43,658 nucleotides of DNA from Actinomycetes bacterium (GTDB lineage: Bacteria > Actinomycetota > Coriobacteriia > WRKU01 > WQUG01): NCBI GenBank assembly GCA_031272275.1, contig JAISUC010000015.1:1-43658 (forward strand), given 5' to 3'. The notes below the pieces were generated by a model. That model was not told the origin of the DNA. It did not search any database and saw only the letters and a program-made list of their open reading frames with translations. The translations under genes were made by a program, and so were the position numbers. Shown here piece by piece: positions 1 through 9,000 of the stretch. How positions within the stretch are numbered: the stretch's first letter is position 1; every line of letters begins with the position of its first letter.

Positions 1-1
1 T

Positions 2-3000
2 CTGCCGGACAGCGTCACAAGCCTGGACGGGCAGGCGTTTGCACCCGGACCTGTTACCAGCGATTTGACCTATGACTATTGGATATACACCGTGACGGAC
101 GCGACCACGCTTTCGGACAACCTAGGGACGTATACAAATGGATATGCCGCTACGGATGCCAGATACAGGGTTTACAATGTCAACAACTGGATCAACAAAT
201 ACGCCGTGACCATCACCTGTGTCGAGCAGGGCACGGGCAAGGTGCTGAAGACTGTCCTGGACCATGTGTCGCTCACCGCCGGCACCTATCCGGGCGGCAC
301 CGGCGACGTCACCGCCCCCTTTGTCGCCGGCTATACGCTGATTCCGACTGAAACCGATCCGAAATCCGTCACCATCGACAGTTACCGGGAAAACGAGGTC
401 ACCTTCACCTATCACGCGGCGACGGCAACCAATCCGTCGGGCATGCAGCTCTACATCGACAACAACGGCGTGACGGCAGGCCCCGGCGGCACCGGCGGCA
501 CGAAGAGCTATACGATCGGCTCCAACATGATCCTGTGGACGGGCGTGCGGCTGTCGGGCGGCGCGCAGATCCAGGCGGGCAGCAAGATCTACATCCCCAT
601 CAGCGATTTTGCTCAAAACGTCGCCGTCGTCAAAAACACCTATATCGCCGGCTGGACGGTTCAGGGCGGCTACATCGTGATTACCACCAACGCCATCGCA
701 TCAAACGCCGCCGATTTCCAGATATCCTTCCAGTACAAGCCCTACGTCACGCCGTGGGGCCACACCGAGACTTTCCCGGTCTATCTGTATGCCCCCGACG
801 GCACGTACCTGATGCACGGACAGATCATGAAAGCCGGCGACGAAGACGTCGCGACCCTGACCGGTACGATGAGCGGCCAGCCCGGGTTGTACAAATACTA
901 CAACGGCGAATACCGCGACTATTACCATGACGTCACCGCCGGCCGCGTGCTGGAAGGCGAGAGCGCCTATATGCCCGGCAGCGACAAAGACGTCGTCTTT
1001 ACCTACAGCACACGCGGCGAATACAACCGCAACATCGACCGCTACGTCTTTACCGACACCATCCCGACCTACACCGACGCGAACGGTACTGCGCGCTACG
1101 CACAGTTCATCGCCGCCAACAACCGCGGTTGGTCAGTGGTGGAGTGGGATGTCGACGCCGATGCCTTAACCCTGGGCGACATCGTGACCACCGACCCGAC
1201 GGGTACCTATCCGGATGCCGTCCCGGTAAAACTGCAATACACGGCCACATTCGCAGACCCCGGCGTACACACGCTGTCCTCGACCCAGTTACCGACGTTG
1301 CGCCTGCGCTTTCCCGAGGCACATGTCTCGCAGGATGTGACGAACAGCGCCTCGATCACCGCTTATGTCAACAACCGCGAAATCCAGATTCCCCAGGTCG
1401 ACCCCTATAGTTTCACCGCTGTGGACAGCGTCAGCTTCACGCTGACCGGGACATCGACCCGCGGCATGTATGCCAAGGGATCAGCCGGTCCGCACAATGA
1501 CGGCAGCGGCTATATGTATTTCTATGATGATCCGGTCGAAAAGAAAGCCGTATTCAGCTGGCCTTTGACCCTCAGCAACACCTTGGAACAACCCATCACG
1601 AATATCCGCTATACCGATTACGGCCTGGATGGACGCATGTTTTTCTATGGCGTGGCTAACCCGCTGGCGGGGAAATACGATGCACAGGTGATTGCCTATA
1701 ACGCAAACGGGGACGTCCTGCTGGACGAGAGCTTTTCCGAGGCACAGTATGTCTTCCCCGCCGATTTGGGCGCGGTGTCGGCCGCCACGCCGGGCGACGT
1801 CGCCTATGGTACGACGCCGCAGGACATCGCCCGTGTCGAGATACGCATCCTGGGCGACTATGCCTTGGCAGCCGGTACAAGCAACAGCGTGCGTGTGCTG
1901 ACCAAGTTACGTGATACGTCACTGAGCTATGAAAGCGAAATCGCCAAGGCGGGCACCGAATATGCAACAGCTGCCGAAGCCGTGACCTTTGCCAACCAAA
2001 GTACCTGTGTCTTTACCTATGCGGATGAAAACGGCACCCGGGACATGACGGTCGCGGGCGGCAACGTCACCCACATCAAAGACCCCAATAACCGATTGGG
2101 TATCGGCAAGACCTCGACGATGGTGGGTTCCGCCTTTGCCAATCAGCCCTTTACCGGCGGTGAACAGTTGGACTACGAACTGAGGGTGGGCGGCGAGCGC
2201 ACGCCGGGGGCCAACCCCGAAGACTTCATCGCGGTCGATTTGCTCCCCAACGAGGTCGAATTCGTTTCCTTTACGCCCTCTGAAATGCTGGAAAACAGCA
2301 TCAACTATTCCTATCAGGTGGTGGGTGATTATCAGGGAACCGGTAGGACCGCCGTCATCATCCGCGCAGATGTCCTGCGCCCGGGAACCGACACCGGCGT
2401 ATTCAGCGCGTTGTTGGGCACCATCCGTGCCAAGTTCGGCTATATCGTCTATGACCAGGTCAACGGACGCTTCACCAATGATGTCTATATGGCCTGCGAC
2501 GAAGACACCGATGCCGAAATCACGCTGACCGGGACCGTGGCCGATCCCTTTACCGGCAGCGGACAGACCCCCTTGCATGCAGGTGCCGATGTCAGCCACG
2601 GTAGCGTCACCAACGAGGCCCTGATAGCCAAGACCTTTGAACTGTGGAAACAAATCCGCCTGTTGGATACCGACGGGGTCGCCCCCGACAACAGCGGCGC
2701 GTTTTCCTCGATCGGGACCGGGGCAAAGGCGAGCGAAGCCGCCCGTCCCATTACCTTGGAATACCGCCTGAATATATTCAACAACACCGAAGTCACCCAT
2801 ACCGATATGGTGCTGTACGATATCTTCCCCTATGTGGGTGACAAGATGTGGGACCAGACCCTGACCAACCCCCCGCGCGATAAGAACCGCAACTCGGAGT
2901 TCCAGAACACGCTGTCGTATCTGTCAGATCCGGGACCGGGCTGGCAGCTGTATGTCACCACCAGCACGGCTGCGGTCAACACCCGCGCATTCGTGACGAA

Positions 3001-6000
3001 CGCCGCCAACTGGAGCCTGGTCACCGACCTGGATGCACTGAACGGCGACCCGACGGCCTTGGCTGCCGTGCGCGGTATCAAATCGGTGGCGACCACCGCC
3101 ACCCTTGCGGAACAAGAGGGCTACGAATATACGTATCAGGTTCACAGTCCCATCGACCGCGACGGGACTTTGATCGGGGCGCGTGCCTATAACTCGTTCG
3201 GAGAATCCGACAACCAAAACACCCTGCCCTTGGAAAGCAACGCCTGCTATAACGAGGTTCTGCCACCCAGCGGGGCGGTCATGATCAAAAAGGTCAACGA
3301 GAACGGCGAGGGTTTGGCAGGCGCCGAGCTGGAGCTGGTCGATTTGGCAACCGGCAAGCGCGTGAGCGGCATCAAGATCTCGCAAAGCGATGATCCGAAC
3401 ACCGTCGAGGACGAGACCGGTTTTGTCATCTGGACCGATGTGCCCATCGGCAACTATGCCGTGCGCGAGGTCGCAGCCCCGGACGGTTACCAACGTACCG
3501 TCACTGAAATCACCGTGCGGTTGGAGGATCTGATCGCACTGGGCGACGGCTATGTGTACGACGTGACACAGACCGAGCTGCTCGCCAACACGCCGATCCC
3601 TCCCGATCCGGTGCGTGCCACTGTGACCGTAAAAAAGGTCGATGTCAACAACGCACCGCTGGCAAACGCCGTGTTCGAACTGGTCGGAACCGACGACGGC
3701 AGCGTCGACGGGTATCCGGACAACACGGCCGTCTATTACCGCCGCTATACGAACAAAAGTGGCCTGGCATCGTTCACCGACCTGCCGCTGGGACATTACC
3801 GGGTGACCGAGGTGTCGCCGCCCGGGCACCTGTCCAACACCTGGGCCGGCGAGACCTTCGAGCTGACGAGTGACGGTCAGACCTACATCATCGGTCCCAT
3901 TAACAACGCAAAGGCAGAGTTCACACTCGTAAAAATAGGAATCTATGACAAAACGTACATGGCTCGGCCCAATATCGAGCTGGATACCACCATGGGTAAA
4001 CGTCTGGAGGGGGTGCCGTTTGCGCTGTATGTGGCGTCTGAATACGATCGGTACCTAAGCGACGAGGCCACCGCCCCGGGCAGCGGTGTGCTGCCTGTGG
4101 CGGTGGCTACCGGCGTGACCAATGCCCAGGGCGAAATCGCGTTTTCGAACTTGGACCCGGATGTGCACTATACCCTGGTCGAAGACATTACCGACGTCGA
4201 TGTCGCCGGTCCCGACCCGGCACATCCGTTGTTTGTCGGGCGCGGCAGCGGGGACGACCGGAATTGCTATGACGTCTATATCAGCACTGCCGGTGTCATC
4301 GAGCTGGACGGGCTGCCGATTAACACAAAGAACCTGGTTATCGGTGACGACGGGCAGGCCACGGTGTTTCGCGCGGCGCTGTCCAAGGTCGATCAGTACG
4401 GAAATCCGGTCGGCGGGGTGACCTTCCGCATCGCCACGACCAATGCCGTCAGCGGCACCGGTGCCGATTTCATCACCGGCAACGGCAACGGCGTGCTGGA
4501 CACCGGCGAGACCACCGACCAGCTGGGTTACGCCGAAATCACCGAGGCGACTCTGGCGGGTATGGCGAACTCGGCGGCGCTGCTGGCGACCTATAACGGG
4601 GGCGGTGCGCTGTATATCATCGAGAAGGCCGTCCCGTCGGGGTATATGATTCCCGCTGGTCAGGCGGCGTGGGCGGTCTATAAGGACAGCGGATACCAGG
4701 CGCGTACCTTTAAGAACTGGGATACCGGGCTGGATATCTATAAGTACACGGTGCTGGCGGCGACAACCGAGGCGTCGCTGGCGTATCTGGGCGTTTCGCA
4801 GTCGCTGAGCGGGGACGCGCTGGAAGAGGCCATCGCGGCGAAACTGGCGGTGAACCCCACCTTGTCGTTGGTGACCATCGGTGGCGAGCGTGTGTTGCGC
4901 AAGGCGCTGTCGGGTGCGACCTTCCGCGTGGCGCAGGTTACGCCGAACCCGGGGACGTTGACGTCGGCCAACCAGTACAACCCCACGACCGGTACGGGCG
5001 TGTGGTTCGATGCCGTGACCGACGCGACCGGGCATATCGTGGCACCGGACGGGTTCAAGTTCATTGCGACTGCCACTTATGCGGTGACCGAGACCAAAGC
5101 CCCCAAGGGCTACAAGCTGGACGCGACCGCACAGACCTTTGTGCCGGACAATTACAAGGCGCTGGCGGGGTTCGACGGCACGATTCGCCTGAACTATGCT
5201 GACGACCCCGAACTGGGCCAGATTCGTCTGACGAAACTGACGCAGCAGGGCGGCAGGGTGATGGAGGGTGTGACCTTTGCGATATCGGGCACTGTGACCA
5301 AGCTGTTGGCAGATCCGGACGGCTCGATGGCCGAGATCCCCGAGCGCGAGAGCGGGGATGAGGTCTATGGGTCAGCCATCGAGGAAATCGCCCAGCGCAC
5401 GACCGATAAGAACGGCAACGTTGTGTTTAACAGTCTGCCCTATGGGACGTATTACATCAATGAAATCGCGACCATCGACGGTTACAAGCTGAACGGCGAC
5501 ACCTATACCTGTGTGGTGGGCGCTGATTCACAAACGGTGTTTTTGATGGTTTATAACAACGAAACCGAAAAGCTCTCGTCTCTGCGCGTGACCAAGACGG
5601 ACGATGAGGGCAAAAAGCTGTCCGGCATGCGGTTCTATCTGGAACATCAGGTGGCGGTTGATGCGGACGGCATTGCCGGGACCGACGACGATGACGGCTG
5701 GGTGGCATACACCGTACAGGACAACTGGGGTGTGGCGTCTGCCGCCGTGCCGCGTCAGACCGACCCGAACGGCGTGGTGACCTTTGGGAAGCTGCCGGGC
5801 GGGACCTATCGCGTGGTCGAGTGGACGCAAAACGCGATGTATCGTCAGCCGCTGTGGGTGGATGACAAGGGCACTGACGACACCACAGATGACGAACGCC
5901 ACCCGCTGTCCGACTGGACGTTCACCGTGAATCCCTCGTACACGCAGGAATTCACGGTGTGGGTGGAAGACCCGATTGTCGACACACCGGTCATCACCAA

Positions 6001-9000
6001 CGAGGTTCATGACAGCGCAGGCGACGGCGTGCAAAGCTGGACCGACCACACCAAACAGCAGCAAAACTGGATTATGCCCTCGCCGCTGAACACGATTACC
6101 TGGTACGACTACGTGAACTTTGGATACCGCACCAATGCTTGGGAACAGGCGGTGTTGGTGGATAACCTCAGCGACCTGCTGGGTCCGATTGCCGCAAGCG
6201 ACGTGGTGGTCACCAACGAGGCGGGCGTGCCGCTGTTGTTGGGTGTGGATTATGTGGTCAGCATCAACACCACGACACCACCGGGGACACCGCCTGTGGT
6301 CGGCAGCAATCCCGACCAGGACGACCCCTGGCAGACGGCATACAACACCGTGACCGTGACCTTCCTGGGCAAAACGGACGTGTATAGTGCGGCGGATAAC
6401 GGGAATCAATACGCCTGGCTGGAGGGCCATCAGTTCACCGTGGCAATCAACACCAAGATTGCGGGCGAATACGTGGATTCGACCAACTATCCCGCCACGG
6501 CGTTCGGGGACATCTATAACGAGATGGCAACTTGGGGTGACAGCCATCATGCCTGGCACATCAAGCACACGCCGCTGATTCAGTACGCGGGTGCGAACGT
6601 GGTGGCACCCGGGGATACGGGAACGGCATACGGCTGGGAGGTCGAGGCTTTGCCGACCGACGTGCCGGCGGTTTCCGATTTGGTCGAGGGCCGCGAAAAG
6701 TACAATCTGCGTGATAACACCGTGCCGTTCGAGTGGACCGACGAGGTGGTTTTCGGTTCACAGACGATGACCTATGCACGCGCGACCTTGGTCGATGTCT
6801 TTGACGCGCGTCTGGACGTGACGGCAACAAACACGCCCGCCAACTGGGGAGTCGTCGGTGACGGTCCGTATGTTTCGCGTGCCGACGGCACACCGATGGT
6901 CTATGGTGTGGACTATTATCTGGAGCTGAGCGTGGACGGCGTCACCGGCGAAACGACGGTCAAGGCGGTCTTTTTGCCGCACGACGGGGGAGCCTGGACC
7001 GACCCGAATACGTTGATAACCTATCCGGCGCGCGACGACGACCGTGAGCCCAATAATGCCTCGCCCGATTACGACCCGCTGGGTTACGGCTGGCTGTCCG
7101 ATATGGGTTCGCTGGTGCTGCATGTGCCGACGACCATCAAGAGCGCATATGTGGATCCTGCCGACCCGTCCTATGACGGCGGGGTCGAACTGGCCGACAT
7201 GATTGCGAACGGCATCCCCAACTATTCGGTGTTTCTGTTCAGGGACGCCCCCAGTGCCGCCGCCGAGGATGATCCCTGGCTGCCCGAGGCACAACGGGTG
7301 GATGACAACGATCCGCGTTGGTGGGCGATGGGTAACACCGTCTATGCCTATCCCTATCAGGAACCGGGCATCCGCGACAGTTACGAAGCAAACGACCCGG
7401 ACGATGATTACTTGATTCCGGACATCGATTCGGTGTTCTACAAAAACATCGACGTCAGCTTTGGGAATAACGCCGGCTATTGGCAAAGTGCGGTTGTGGA
7501 CGAAGACATCCCGGCGGGACTGGAAATCACCGGCCTGGATTACATTACGGTGCTCGACATCACCGGTCTTTCCGCCGCACAGGTTGCCGGCGGTGGCGGT
7601 ACCCTGGTCGCATCGGCTTTCTATACGGTGACCCACAATGCGGTTGACGGCACGCTGCATCTGTCCTTTAACTTCAGCGGAAACCGCGGGTTGGAATACC
7701 TGAACGGCAAAACCTATCGGATCTCGATACCGCTGCAGATGAACGCACAGCTGCAGACCGGGGCCGCCGCCCTGTTGATTCCGGAGGCTCAGCGTACTGC
7801 CGCCCAACAGGCGGCCGCCGAAGCCTATCTGTATGCACAGACCCACGGTTTTCCGAACAAACCCCTGTTGACCACGCAGGATCCCTCGAACGAAACCACC
7901 ACGCCGCCGCCGGTCACCTATCAACCGCCGATTGACGACTATCCGCCGCGCAGCCAAGATCCGGATTATCCGGACGACCCGTTGACCCAGGACCCGCCGG
8001 GTGGGTGGATTTATGCCTTCCCGCCGCAGTTGCCGGCAATCGACGACCTGGTCAACGGGGAAAAGACCCACTATATGGCAGGCGAGGACGAAACCCTGTA
8101 TTGGGACGATATCGTGTCGATGGGGGACGGCACCGCCTGGTGGTCGGTGGATGCGGGCAAGTACCCGACGCTGACCGATCAAATAGACAGCCGCCTGGAT
8201 ATAGCAGGTGTAGAGATCATACTCACCCCATCGGGTAACAGTCCCGGCGGGAGCGCGGATACCACCTTGGTTGCAGGCGTCGATTACGTCGTCACGGTGG
8301 ATTCCAACAACTATGTGACCGTGGTCTTTTTGCCCAAGGATGCCGGTGGTCTGGCGCCGGGCGCGCCGGGCTATGACAGCAGCACCGCGAGTTTCGATTG
8401 GCTGAGCGGGGCGGTGGTGACCACCACCGTGGAAAGCACCATTCCGGCGAAGTACTATGACCCGGCTGACCCGGCATACGATGCGGCGACGGCGGCCGAT
8501 TTCCGGGATATGCGCGAAAACGGCATACCGAACTGTCCGATATTCAGCTGGAACGTGGATGATTACGGAGTCAACAAGCCGCACAGCATCCGGCCGGACA
8601 CCGTCTATGCCTATCCGCCCGAACGCGCCGCGATCACCAAGGACTACCAGGGCACCGATCAGTACTACGTGCCGACCGAGGATGCGCATTTCTATGCCAA
8701 CATCTACGTGGATTTCGGTAACGGCATGGATCACTGGTCGACCGTGACCAGCGAGGGACCCAGCATCGAGGACACGATTGATGCGCGTATGGTGATTGAT
8801 GACTATACCGGGAATTGGTTCGTGGACTTTTTCGAGTGGCTGGGGTCGCTGTTCACCGGTGTCGCCCCCGGACCGACCGTGACCGACGTGACCGCAGGGG
8901 ACGCCGCCGCAACCGCGGTCAATACCGCCCTGTACCATATCAGCGTCGATACGACGTCTAACAAGCTGACGGTGAAATTCCTGCCCGATGGCAGCGCGTC

